From Sulfitobacter sp. M39 (GTDB lineage: Bacteria; Pseudomonadota; Alphaproteobacteria; Rhodobacterales; Rhodobacteraceae): 64,000 nucleotides of DNA. A program made the translations under genes and the position numbers. The stretch spans positions 1,240,001 to 1,304,000 of the forward strand of contig NZ_WMDZ01000001.1 in the NCBI RefSeq assembly GCF_021735935.1. Reading direction: 5' to 3'. Positions 16,461 through 25,795 of this stretch are shown here, in pieces; position 1 is the first letter of the stretch; every line of letters starts with the position of its first letter. Below the pieces are notes generated by a model. That model did not search any database. It saw only the letters and a program-made list of their open reading frames with translations, and was not told where the DNA came from.

Positions 16461-18071
16461 ATGGAAAGCTTTGCTAACGATCTTAACCAAATGCAGCGGA
16501 CGCCCTTGCATGCGGACCATGTCGAGGCGCTGCGAGAGGTTGGAACGATACGGACTTATGGCGCAGGCGACACGATTATTCGACCCGGTGATCCGCTGGA
16601 GGAGCTGCTTTATATTGAAAGCGGGGAGATAGAGGTTGTGCATCCGATTACGCAGGACCGGACAATCGCGGCCACAATGGGACCATCGCAATTTACCGGT
16701 GAAATCGGGACGCTGTCCGGTGCGGTGTCAATGATCCAAATGAGGGCGTGTGAAGGCTCGACAGTGATCGTGGTCAAAAACACAGACCTGATTAAACTGA
16801 TGTCCCGCATCCCCGAGATGAGCGACATTATTCTGACTGTCTTTGCCGCCAGACGGCGCGGGAATGTCGAGCATGGACAAACCGAGCTTAAATTGATCGG
16901 CGCGGATGTTGATAAGGGTATTCAGAAGATCGCCTTCTTTGCACAGCGCAACCGGATCGCGGCGCAACTGATTGATCTTGAAAGTGCCGAGGCCGAAGCG
17001 GAACGCACAAGCTGTGATTTGCGGGACTGTGGCCCTGCGGTGATTTTCGGCGGTAAGGTGATCGACGATCCGACCCCGGAAAAACTCGCACGGACCCTGG
17101 GGCTCGAGCTGGTGATCCCGAACGACGAAGTGGTTGATGTTCTTATAGTCGGGGGCGGGCCTGCGGGAGTGGCCGCAGGGGTCTATGCCGGTGCCGAGGG
17201 GCTATCCGCGGTCGTCGCCGAAGATATTGCCATAGGTGGGCAGGCAGGCACCTCCAGCCGGATCGAAAACTACATGGGGTTTCCCACTGGCATCTCTGGT
17301 GGTGACCTTGTCTGGCGCGGCGAGGTTCAAGCGATGAAATTCGGCACCCGTTTTGCCATGCCATTGAGGATCGAGGCGCTGGCCTGTCGCGACGACCGCT
17401 TTTACGCCACCTGTTCAAACGGTCGCGAACTCTGCGCACGGTCGATTGTGGTGGCAACGGGTGTTCAGTATCGCAAGCTGCCGATTCCGCGACTGGAAGA
17501 ATTCGAGGGCCTTGGCGTTTATTATGCCGCCACTGAAATGGAAGCTCGGTTTTGCCGCAACTCGGAAGCCATCGTTGTAGGCGGCGGCAATTCCGCGGGG
17601 CAAGCGGCCATGTTCCTCAGCCGCGCGGCGGCGCACGTGCATCTTCTGGTGCGGTCCGGCAGCCTTGCCGCCTCTATGTCGGATTACCTGTCGTCCCGCC
17701 TTAAGGCCGATCCACGGATATCAATCCATTACCAAGCCGAAATTTCCGATCTGCATGGCGATGACAAGCTATCCGCAGTGACAGTGAAAAACAAAGCCGA
17801 CAGCACGCATCATCGCTATGACAGCCGCACAGTTTTCATCATGGCGGGGGCTGCGCCCAATACAGATTGGCTGGCCGGGCATGCCGCATTGGACGATAAG
17901 GGCTTCGTTCTGACAGGCACCGAAAACGGTGGCCGGTCGCCGTTTGAAACATCGACCCACGGCATTTTTGCAGTTGGCGACGTGCGGTCCGGCTCGGTCA
18001 AGCGAGTGGCGTCATCGGTGGGCGAAGGCTCGGTCGTGATGAGTGAGGTCTGGAACCATTTGAATAGCTGA
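16461..18071 (+). CDS. cNMP-binding/glutaredoxin-like/thioredoxin-reductase-like flavoprotein
   Basis: A 536-residue fusion. Residues about 15-130 resemble a cyclic-nucleotide-binding domain ('IIRPGDPLEELLYIESGEIEVV'), about 140-215 a glutaredoxin-like domain without a CxxC ('GPAVIFGGKVIDDPTPEKLARTLGL'), and 225-536 an FAD/NAD(P) reductase with GGGPAG (231-236) and GGGNSAG (374-380). At the place where thioredoxin reductases carry CxxC the sequence reads YYAATEME (354-361), so it is not a thioredoxin-type disulfide reductase. AAAGGGA precedes the ATG at 16461. A small GNAT gene follows after 30 bases. The electron acceptor is unknown. Confidence 0.85.
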   Translation: MESFANDLNQMQRTPLHADHVEALREVGTIRTYGAGDTIIRPGDPLEELLYIESGEIEVVHPITQDRTIAATMGPSQFTGEIGTLSGAVSMIQMRACEGSTVIVVKNTDLIKLMSRIPEMSDIILTVFAARRRGNVEHGQTELKLIGADVDKGIQKIAFFAQRNRIAAQLIDLESAEAEAERTSCDLRDCGPAVIFGGKVIDDPTPEKLARTLGLELVIPNDEVVDVLIVGGGPAGVAAGVYAGAEGLSAVVAEDIAIGGQAGTSSRIENYMGFPTGISGGDLVWRGEVQAMKFGTRFAMPLRIEALACRDDRFYATCSNGRELCARSIVVATGVQYRKLPIPRLEEFEGLGVYYAATEMEARFCRNSEAIVVGGGNSAGQAAMFLSRAAAHVHLLVRSGSLAASMSDYLSSRLKADPRISIHYQAEISDLHGDDKLSAVTVKNKADSTHHRYDSRTVFIMAGAAPNTDWLAGHAALDDKGFVLTGTENGGRSPFETSTHGIFAVGDVRSGSVKRVASSVGEGSVVMSEVWNHLNS

Positions 18072-18101
18072 ACCCCAGTTGAGAATTTGACGGAGATCCT
18101 C

Positions 18102-18380
18102 ATGCAAATAGATTTTGAAGACGGAGAAACAGGCGGACGCTATGTCCTGCGAACCGAGGATGGCGAGGCCGTGTCGACCTTCTCCAAAGCTGGAGATAAG
18201 ATCGTCATCATCGACCACACCGAAGTCGACGACGCCTTGCGGGGCCTCGGGTACGGGCAGATGCTTATCGAACGAATTGTCGCTGACATGCGAAAGCAAA
18301 GCAAAAAGATCGTGCCGCTGTGCCCCTTCGCCGCCTCACAGTTTCGAAAACACCCCGAATGGGCTGAAGTGCTGAATTAG
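18102..18380 (+). CDS. Small GNAT acetyltransferase (YjdJ/COG2388 type)
   Basis: A 92-residue protein of the short GNAT group. Marks are 'IIDHTEVDDALRGLGYGQMLIERIVADMRKQSKKIVPLCPFAASQFRKHPEW', with the acetyl-CoA loop RGLGYG and the conserved 'PLCPFA' end. ATG at 18102 has CGGAG 6 bases before it; an in-frame TTG at 18087 is less likely. It follows the cNMP-flavoprotein gene closely and is probably co-transcribed. In this family the substrate is not established. Confidence 0.85.
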   Translation: MQIDFEDGETGGRYVLRTEDGEAVSTFSKAGDKIVIIDHTEVDDALRGLGYGQMLIERIVADMRKQSKKIVPLCPFAASQFRKHPEWAEVLN

Positions 18381-18922
18381 GCTTATATAGCGTAGAGAAA
18401 CCTGAAATTTTTGGCGAACACCTGACTTGTCATGAAGAAACTGACGTAGAGAAAATAGCCAAGCCGCCTTGACTAAGACTGTTTCTTCGGGGTTTTAACG
18501 CGCTTCTGGCAGTTGATCACTCTGTTTTCGAAACCTTATTCGCACCGTCTACTTTCAGGCCAATTGAAATTGAAGCGGACAAAATTCAACAGACGGCTTT
18601 GGCACATCGGAAAACAGGACCGCCGCACTGAACGTCTCCTTTTTCAAGTTGCGCAATTTAGTTTGCCTACGCAGCGAACGGCAGCTTCCCGCCCTTCCTG
18701 TGTTGCTGATCATGGCCGTAGAACTAACATCGCAACGAGGATTTAGGTTTTAGACTTCTGCATTTAGGAGTCTGCTCAGGCGAACTTTTTTCTGGCGTTG
18801 CTGTTAAGATCGCCTCGTTTTAGTTGGTCACTTACGGAAAACAAGTAGAGGCATATGCAACGATTTCTTCCATAAGAACGTTGATCCACGATACCTGCCG
18901 CTTGAAGAAAGAGCCGTACAGC
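18381..18922. other. Gene-free stretch at the change of base composition
   Basis: No gene or RNA is recognisable. The GC content drops here compared with the metabolic island, and the text resembles decayed sequence. The open frame at 18513-18746 has no start signal or family resemblance. Confidence 0.45.
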
Positions 18923-19537
18923 ATGCTTGATTGGATCGCCGAAAACGCTGGTACACTGCAAGTCGCAATTAGCTTGTTTACAGCATTTGTTTGGCTTGCC
19001 TACCTCCATATTCTTTGGATGAATTTTCGTCGCCAGAGGCAAGCTGTAATACTTATCAATCGATCTGTTGCCCAAGATGAGAACGCCCATTGCTTCGTAA
19101 CTAATATGGGAGCTGAGCCAATATATTTAATGGAAGTTATGGCTCGGATAGTCACTGAAGACAAAGAGTACGTCGTCAAAGTCACGGAGCGCGAGGAGAT
19201 TGCACTTGAGGAAATTGATGACCCTCTAACTCGTACCAATCAGGGCCCAATCGACAGTGGCAACTTCATCGATATCGGCTCATTTCTGGATCTCCTTAAC
19301 CGTGCGAACGCTCGCATGGGCACCGAAGGTTTGTTCGAGAAAGTTAAAGAGATGGAGCTGACGGTAGCCGCCGCCGATGGGCATGCAACCCATCTTGTGG
19401 CCGCTCGACGCAGGTTTAAGGCAGAGTGGAAAGACAGAAAACCTTATTTTGTGCCAGAGAGCATCATGACCCATCAGATACGCAATGTTTTTCAGCGCCG
19501 TAAAATTGGCGAGATGCTTCAGGAGCAGATTGAATGA
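18923..19537 (+). CDS. Membrane-anchored protein of unknown function
   Basis: About 204 residues starting 'MLDWIAENAGTLQVAISLFTAFVWLAYLHIL': one N-terminal membrane segment (about 10-30) with a short outside tail and a basic stop ('NFRRQRQ'), then a soluble part that begins with beta strands ('VILINRSVAQDENAHCFVTNMGAEPIYLMEVMARIV'). I recall similar small proteins in roseobacters but cannot assign a function. The ATG at 18923 is chosen because it opens the membrane segment; the open frame extends upstream to 18824 with no better start. It precedes the CHASE-type kinase by 474 bases. Confidence 0.6.
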   Translation: MLDWIAENAGTLQVAISLFTAFVWLAYLHILWMNFRRQRQAVILINRSVAQDENAHCFVTNMGAEPIYLMEVMARIVTEDKEYVVKVTEREEIALEEIDDPLTRTNQGPIDSGNFIDIGSFLDLLNRANARMGTEGLFEKVKEMELTVAAADGHATHLVAARRRFKAEWKDRKPYFVPESIMTHQIRNVFQRRKIGEMLQEQIE

Positions 19538-20011
19538 TGAGATTGTCATGCTAAGAAATACACAGCAACAATAGCAGCTTTTATAACAGCGTATTATTAG
19601 ACCACTGGGCTTGTTTGGGCGTCCATCCATATTCTGTGTAGAGCGGCTTTACCTAAGCTGGCGGACGTCAGGTTCGCTGGAGTAGAGAGATTGATCAATG
19701 CATTGCGCACCGTTGCAAAATGAGTGCTTCCCATACCGGTCTGTTGCGCACTATCCCATCCGGCAAGGCTTCCGATGCTGACAGCCACGCGTTTTTCACG
19801 CATCGGTTTGCGATCAGGGCAGGTCATAGCCTTAGCGCTTACGCTGATGACCTTAGCAATATCCTGGAAGCATCCTTTAGAATAAATCGGCACTTCACGC
19901 GAAATGACACATGGTGTCAGATTTGGGTACCCAAGTTTACGTTAGTTTAAATGTCGCTCCTGGCGTATGCTTGTAACAGCGTATTCGCAGAAAAACAGAC
20001 TGGAGTTGGTA
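19538..20011. other. Gene-poor stretch before the sensor kinase
   Basis: No convincing gene. A minus-strand open frame (19597-19893, GTG start) encodes about 98 residues including 'AVSIGSLAGWDSAQQTGMG' and could be a remnant or small hypothetical gene, but it has no ribosome site. Confidence 0.4.
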
Positions 20012-22129
20012 TTGCAGTTTAGAATACTTGGGCGAATGCGCATTGGTGGGCCATGGGCTGTAATAAGTGTCTGCGTCGTGCTAATGATCATCACGATTGC
20101 AGCGTATCGAATCGACAGGTTGCTATATGCTTCACATCTTCAAGGCGTGAAATCTGCTACCTATCGTGAGCTCTTAGAGGTGCGTGAGAACTTCGAAAGC
20201 GTGCTCCACTCGCAGTCGCTTGTTCTACGTGAACTTTCTACCTTTATTGGTGAAAATCCAGATATATCGCAGAAACAGTTTGCAGAACGCGTGTCGAATA
20301 TTCGTGGAATTGATGACAGTGTAAGAGGTATTGCTGCGGCACCCAATATGGTCATCACTTTAGCTCATCCTTTAGACCAGAATAGAGGTGCTCTGGGGTT
20401 AGACTACCGACAGAACTCACCAGAATATCCTTCAATTGTTAGAATGTTTACGAGCGGAGATGAAATGATCACCGGGCCCGTAAATTTGGCACAAGGGGGT
20501 GCTGGGTTGATATTAAGGGCTCCTGTCTACCGACCAAAACTTGATGGAAATTCAAACGCTGTATCCGGTTTGGACCAAAGACGTGCCTGGGGGGTGGTCT
20601 CATTGGTGCTGGATTATGATCTGTTCCTTAAGAAGTCTGGCATTGCGGACGCTGAAAAGAGATACGATCTCTACATCGATATTTCCGGACACTCGCCTGA
20701 TGATGAAGGTACATTTGTCTATGGCAAACAGGCCTTGCTGAAAGAAAGCACCGTGCAGCTAAAGTTCGACTTCGAGTTCGAAGACTGGGTGCTTCACGCA
20801 GCTACAAAGGGTGGTTGGCCGCAAACCTACCCCGGCCGTTGGATGCATCGTACCATGATTTCGGTTGCGGCCGTGACTTTGATACTCACACTGTTTTACG
20901 TGCTCTGGGTTTCGGAAAAACGAAAGCAAGCGGAGTCCTTGCTAAACAGAGGGGTGGAAGCACTGAGTGACGGCTTCGTCATGTTTGATGAATACGATCG
21001 CTTGATAATGAGTAATGAAAGGTACAGGGAGATTTATGGCTTTCCGAGGTCACTTATGACGCCGGGAACGCACTTGAGGCAGTTTTTAAACGCTGGAGCG
21101 AAAATACTGAATAAATCGCACGATTCTGCTAATGAAACTGATTGGATGCGGGATCGTTTGGCGTCTTACCAATCGACGAATCCGACTGATAGTGAACAGC
21201 ATTTTTCCGATGACAGGGTCGTTAAGGTTTCTGACCATCGTTTAGAAAATGGCAGCTACGTTGGCCTTCGTGTAGATATTACAGAATTGAGTAAGGCTAA
21301 AAAAGAAGCTGAGTGTGCAAGTAATGCCAAAACTGACTTCATGGGAGTTTTGAGCCATGAACTCCGCACGCCCCTTACTGTTATCCTTGGAGTTGCCAAA
21401 ATTTCCCAGAATGCGCGTATGTTACCTGCCTCCAAGCAGTTGTTTAAGGCATACGAAGATGGGGAACTTGCATCGTCAAAAGCGTTGGTATTGATCGATG
21501 AAGTTTTCGATCAGCTTTCGAGTATGATGGACCGGTTGGTAAAATCCGGAGAGCATCTGCTATTTTTGGTAAATGAGATGCTTGATGTAGCAAAAGTTGA
21601 ATCTGGGACCTTGGTCGTGGAACCGACGCTGTGTGCCGTTTCCGACATCGCAGAGCCCGTTATAGATCAGCTTAGAACGCTTTCCTATCAGAAGGGGCTG
21701 GACTTTGAAGTGGAGCAAAACGCGGAAGTGGTGTTTGCCGACGCTGTCCGGTCCCGTCAAATCCTGTTCAATTTGATAGGTAATGCGATAAAATTCACCG
21801 ATGCCGGTTTTGTTCGAATGAATATTAGCGCCGAGCAAGGGATGGTTCACTTCACAGTCGAGGACAGCGGACCTGGCATACCGGACGAGGATTTAGACAG
21901 CATTTTTGAAATCTTCTACCAAGTCGACTCCTCCGCGACACGGCGGGCCGGTGGTACCGGAATGGGCTTAGCCATTGCTCGAAGTCTGGCAACGTTACAA
22001 AATGGTAGTCTAACCGTCAGCAGCACGCTTGGAGAAGGTACTTGTTTCGTGCTGAGCTTGCCCGAGCCACCTGAAGATGGGCCCATTATCGAAACGAAAG
22101 AAAACGAAGCCGCTCATTTAGCCGCTTGA
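20012..22129 (+). CDS. CHASE-domain sensor histidine kinase
   Basis: About 705 residues. An N-terminal membrane helix (near 15-35) leads to an extracytoplasmic CHASE-like domain (about 50-270, including 'LRELSTFIGENPDISQKQFAERV' and 'SGDEMITGPVNLAQGGAGLILRAPVY'), then a second membrane helix near 290-310, a PAS-like domain ('VEALSDGFVMFDEYDRLIMSNERYREIYGF'), HisKA with the phosphoacceptor in 'LSHELRTPL', and the ATPase boxes 'NLIGNAIKF', 'EDSGPGIP' and 'GGTGMGLAI'. It has no receiver domain. TTG at 20012 has GGAG 6 bases before; ATG 20036 and ATG 19967 are alternatives. The ligand is unknown. It converges on the hybrid kinase gene. Confidence 0.85.
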   Translation: MQFRILGRMRIGGPWAVISVCVVLMIITIAAYRIDRLLYASHLQGVKSATYRELLEVRENFESVLHSQSLVLRELSTFIGENPDISQKQFAERVSNIRGIDDSVRGIAAAPNMVITLAHPLDQNRGALGLDYRQNSPEYPSIVRMFTSGDEMITGPVNLAQGGAGLILRAPVYRPKLDGNSNAVSGLDQRRAWGVVSLVLDYDLFLKKSGIADAEKRYDLYIDISGHSPDDEGTFVYGKQALLKESTVQLKFDFEFEDWVLHAATKGGWPQTYPGRWMHRTMISVAAVTLILTLFYVLWVSEKRKQAESLLNRGVEALSDGFVMFDEYDRLIMSNERYREIYGFPRSLMTPGTHLRQFLNAGAKILNKSHDSANETDWMRDRLASYQSTNPTDSEQHFSDDRVVKVSDHRLENGSYVGLRVDITELSKAKKEAECASNAKTDFMGVLSHELRTPLTVILGVAKISQNARMLPASKQLFKAYEDGELASSKALVLIDEVFDQLSSMMDRLVKSGEHLLFLVNEMLDVAKVESGTLVVEPTLCAVSDIAEPVIDQLRTLSYQKGLDFEVEQNAEVVFADAVRSRQILFNLIGNAIKFTDAGFVRMNISAEQGMVHFTVEDSGPGIPDEDLDSIFEIFYQVDSSATRRAGGTGMGLAIARSLATLQNGSLTVSSTLGEGTCFVLSLPEPPEDGPIIETKENEAAHLAA

Positions 22130-22314
22130 AAAATCAACTTAGATTACAGCGTACACCACTGGAAACGGCGTACTCGCGACCACTTGCTAACAACCACGCA
22201 AGTGCGCGCTTGAACTTTTTCCGGTCTTCTTACGACCTTCGCTACGCTATCAGATAGCCGTAAAACGAATTGTCGGTTTAGTTATGAGCAGAAGATGGTC
22301 GATATAGAACCGGC

Positions 22315-25200
22315 TTAGGGTTTGGCCATCGAAGCTTTGATCGCAGCCAGAAGATCGGTATCGGAAAAGGGTTTGATCAGTACTTTGCAGTTACCGATGC
22401 CCGTACCAGTTTGGGCGTGGGCACCTCCCGTGGCGAACACGACTGGCAATTCACTATTTAATTCCCTCGCTTCTTCAGCGAGTTCCAAGCCCGTACGGTC
22501 GGGTAAGCCAACATCGGTAATAAGCATATCTATGTTTTCTGTTTTTAGCAGAGTAAGCGCACTGTCAGCACTTGAAGATTCAAACACATGGTGCCCCGCG
22601 TCACGCAACATGTCCGTCATGTCCATCCGTATCAAAGCATCGTCTTCACAGACCAGAAGGCGAAGACCGTCGGCACCTTCGGCACTTTGCACCTTACTCG
22701 AACTGGGTTTGCGTTGTGCTCTATCTGATCGCTCCGCAAGAGGTTTCCCTTCGCGACCGATAACTTCTCTTAGTTTGCTGGCTAATTCCACTTGTGTGTA
22801 CGGCTTGCTGATTAGCTGAACGCCATTGAGCAATCGACCGTCTTGAAAGACCGTATCTTGTACAAAGCCGGAAGTGAAAAGTACCAGTATTTCGGGGCGT
22901 AAGTTCGCGACTTGTAGCGCCAGGTCATGCCCATTCATCGCACCTGGCATGACAACGTCCGTAAATACGAGATCTATATGGTGCCCTTCTTTCACTTTAG
23001 CTAAAGCTTCTTCTGCATCGGTGGCTTGGATAACTGTATAACCAAGTTCGGATAGCAAATTGAACGCAGTATCTCGTACGCTATCGTCGTCTTCGACAAG
23101 CAGGATCGTTTCTGTCCCACCGATCAGCCTGTGCTCTCCAGCGGGTTCGTTAATCATCTCAGTTTCGAGTGAGCGGGGCAGGTAGATAGATATTGTAGTC
23201 CCTTCACCAACCTGGGATTCAACAGTCATATGCCCACCGGATTGCTTTGCGAAACCGTAAACCATCGACAAACCAAGACCGGTTCCGCGGCCACTTTCTT
23301 TGGTGGTAAAGAAAGGCTCGAAAATGCGATCAGCGGTTTCTTGAGACATTCCGCATCCCGTGTCAGAGACCGCCAGCCTGATGTACTCACCAGCGCTGAC
23401 ATCAGGGTGTAACCTCACGAAGCTTTCCCCCAGCACCACATTGGCAGCATTTATGGTGAGCTTCCCTTGACCAGACATAGCGTCGCGAGAATTGATCGCG
23501 AGGTTGAGCAACGCATTTTCCATACTGTTAGGGTCTACGCTCGTATTCCAAAGGCCTTCGTCAAATAAGGCCTCAAGTTCGATCCCCTGACCAACTGCGC
23601 TATGCAAAATCTCTTTAGTGTTCTCAATCAACCAGCCCATGTTAATCACTACCGGTGAAAGAGGCTGTTTACGGGCGAAGGATAAAAGCTGAGATGCCAG
23701 TGTTGCGCCACGCTTTACGCTTATCACCGCCTGTTCCAATCGCTTTTGAACGGTCGAGTCTTCGGGCACATTGCGCATCGCACTCTGTAGGTTACCCATT
23801 ACGACCTGAAGAAGGTTGTTAAAATCATGGGCGATCCCACCTGCCAAGCTGCCAATAGATTCGAGCTTTTGGCTTTGCCTCAACTCCGCGTTGACGGCAT
23901 CAAGTTCACGGGTTCGCTTTTCGACCCGTTCTTCAAGCGTGGAATTAAGCTTGGCAATTATGGCTTCGGAATTCTTTCGATCTTCAATGTCGGTATTCGT
24001 GCCGACCCAACCCGTCAAAGTTCCATCATCGCCCCGCAATGGCGTGGCTCTCACAAGGTGCCAGCGATACGTACCATTTGCTTTCCGGATTCGAAATTCA
24101 GTTTCATACCCTTCAACGTTTTGAATGGCGTTGTTCCAGCTTTCAACAGCGGGCCTTAAATCGTCAGGATGGACAACGCGGCCCCATTCGGCTCCGTATA
24201 AATCACCCTCAGAGTAACCTGTGAACTCATAGATACGCACGTTCAGCCAGTTCAGCCCACCATCCTTATCTGCCGTCCAGACATGGACCGGCATTGTCTG
24301 AGCCATGGTCCTGAATTTTTCACGAGTAGCAGTCAGCGCGGCTTCGGCGTTCTTCTGGTCAGTGACATCGTGGCCTTGAACAAAAATTCCTGTGGGTGCA
24401 CCAGCGCTGTCCTTCAGAGGGTAGAATATGAAATCTACGAAATGCTCTTCGGGCTGAACATCGGGCGAGGGACGTAGCTTCGCTAACATTGACTTGACCG
24501 AGACCGGTTCACCCGACTGAAACACTTGATCCAGCATTTCATAAAAACCTTGCCCCTCAATGTCTGGTAGTGCTTTGCGCACAGGCAAACCGACGACGTC
24601 ACGAGTACCGATCAATTCAATATAGGCTTGGTTCACAAACTGAAAAACATGCTGCGGCCCGTTTAAGACCGCCATGAAACCGGGAGCCTGCTCAAAGGCG
24701 GATTGGAAAAACTCTGTGGCCTTCCCGAGTTCCAGATTTTTTGAAGTAACAGCTTCCGCGCGCTGCATAAGCTCAGCGTTTCGCAAGATATCGCCAGGAC
24801 CCTTTACCTGTGCATCAAGATAAAGATCGGTCACATCGACGGTATTCTGGAGGATGAACTCCACACGACCTTGGTCATTAAGGATCGGAGTATGCGTCGC
24901 ACTCCAATACCGTTCAACGAGATGACCGTTTGCGTCCTCAATAGGGTAGGGGATCAGTGGAAGGTGATCCGGTTTCCCGGTTGTTAGCACACGCCTGAAC
25001 GAACCGCGCAGCATCTCATCAGAAACGGATTCAGGCTGTACCGGAAACTCCTCTGTCATGAGCTTCCCAATTATCGAGTCACGGGTTCTCCCTGTTACTT
25101 CGAGGTAGGCGGTGTTCGCCCAAACCATCCTAAGGTCAGGATCAAGCAGGATATAGGGAGATGGTGCATTCGCAAAAATTGTGTCCAGATCAATATTCAT
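22315..25200 (-). CDS. Multi-PAS hybrid histidine kinase with two receiver domains
   Basis: A soluble 961-residue hybrid kinase. Order: PAS (about 10-125), PAS (about 165-280), PAS-PAC (about 290-410), HisKA with 'SLAGGIAHDFNNLLQ', the ATPase domain ('NALLNLAINSRDAM', 'DTGCGMS', 'GRGTGLGLSMVYG'), receiver 1 with phospho-Asp in 'DLVFTDVVMPG' and receiver 2 with Asp in 'DMLITDVGLPD'. No membrane helix and no LOV cysteine motif, so it probably senses a cytoplasmic signal. Phosphorelay output must go to another protein because no DNA-binding or enzyme output domain is present. It faces the CHASE kinase across a 185-base gap, and the two may belong to one network. Confidence 0.92.
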   Translation of the reverse strand: MNIDLDTIFANAPSPYILLDPDLRMVWANTAYLEVTGRTRDSIIGKLMTEEFPVQPESVSDEMLRGSFRRVLTTGKPDHLPLIPYPIEDANGHLVERYWSATHTPILNDQGRVEFILQNTVDVTDLYLDAQVKGPGDILRNAELMQRAEAVTSKNLELGKATEFFQSAFEQAPGFMAVLNGPQHVFQFVNQAYIELIGTRDVVGLPVRKALPDIEGQGFYEMLDQVFQSGEPVSVKSMLAKLRPSPDVQPEEHFVDFIFYPLKDSAGAPTGIFVQGHDVTDQKNAEAALTATREKFRTMAQTMPVHVWTADKDGGLNWLNVRIYEFTGYSEGDLYGAEWGRVVHPDDLRPAVESWNNAIQNVEGYETEFRIRKANGTYRWHLVRATPLRGDDGTLTGWVGTNTDIEDRKNSEAIIAKLNSTLEERVEKRTRELDAVNAELRQSQKLESIGSLAGGIAHDFNNLLQVVMGNLQSAMRNVPEDSTVQKRLEQAVISVKRGATLASQLLSFARKQPLSPVVINMGWLIENTKEILHSAVGQGIELEALFDEGLWNTSVDPNSMENALLNLAINSRDAMSGQGKLTINAANVVLGESFVRLHPDVSAGEYIRLAVSDTGCGMSQETADRIFEPFFTTKESGRGTGLGLSMVYGFAKQSGGHMTVESQVGEGTTISIYLPRSLETEMINEPAGEHRLIGGTETILLVEDDDSVRDTAFNLLSELGYTVIQATDAEEALAKVKEGHHIDLVFTDVVMPGAMNGHDLALQVANLRPEILVLFTSGFVQDTVFQDGRLLNGVQLISKPYTQVELASKLREVIGREGKPLAERSDRAQRKPSSSKVQSAEGADGLRLLVCEDDALIRMDMTDMLRDAGHHVFESSSADSALTLLKTENIDMLITDVGLPDRTGLELAEEARELNSELPVVFATGGAHAQTGTGIGNCKVLIKPFSDTDLLAAIKASMAKP

Positions 25201-25795
25201 GGGGAGGATCTACTGAGCATTCCAGATTAAAACTACGACAGAAAACCGTGATAAATTTATTCGACTTAGTCAATGCAGCGGCAGAAGTACCTCGTACAAA
25301 AGTGGAGGTTGCAGTCCTGTTGTTTGAATAGGTTGCGATGCTTGTCCGTCCACAAATAATCAAGGCAGCAAGAAATTGCGTCAAATCCTTTGATACAAAG
25401 ACACCGAACGGCCCATTGCCGACATTCGACAAATAGCAAATCCAGCCAGCCGCCTTCCCCAAAGCTGACGTTCATGCATCCTGCAGCACTTAGAGTGCTG
25501 CAGGATGACCGCATCGCGGACAAAGCGCTTATTCGCTGCAGACGGATAAAGATCTGCTTCAATGATCAGAGCGGGTCAAAATCCTCCGGCAAAGCGGTTG
25601 GAAAGTCGTCAGGAGGGCAGAAACTGGTGCAGGTTTTTTAGGTCAGCAGTTTGTTGCAGCCAAGTAGAAATTTCCTGCTGCGCGCTTCTTGTTGCCGCCA
25701 TAGGACGGAGTGGTGTTGGTCGATTGACGAGGCTATCTCAGGCCTTTGTGGCGCGCTATGATTGCGGAGTGCAGTTAGGCCGTGGAGGATGTTAA
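25201..25795. other. Gene-free stretch with a long palindrome
   Basis: No gene is recognisable. The stretch separates the divergent hybrid-kinase and GIY-YIG genes and contains the palindrome described at 25477-25507. Confidence 0.5.
25477..25507. repeat. Near-perfect 31-bp palindrome
   Basis: CATCCTGCAGCACT (25477-25490) and AGTGCTGCAGGATG (25494-25507) pair over 14 bp around TAG. There is no T-run on either side, so a simple terminator is unlikely; a protein-binding dyad or the trace of a mobile element fits better. Confidence 0.7.
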
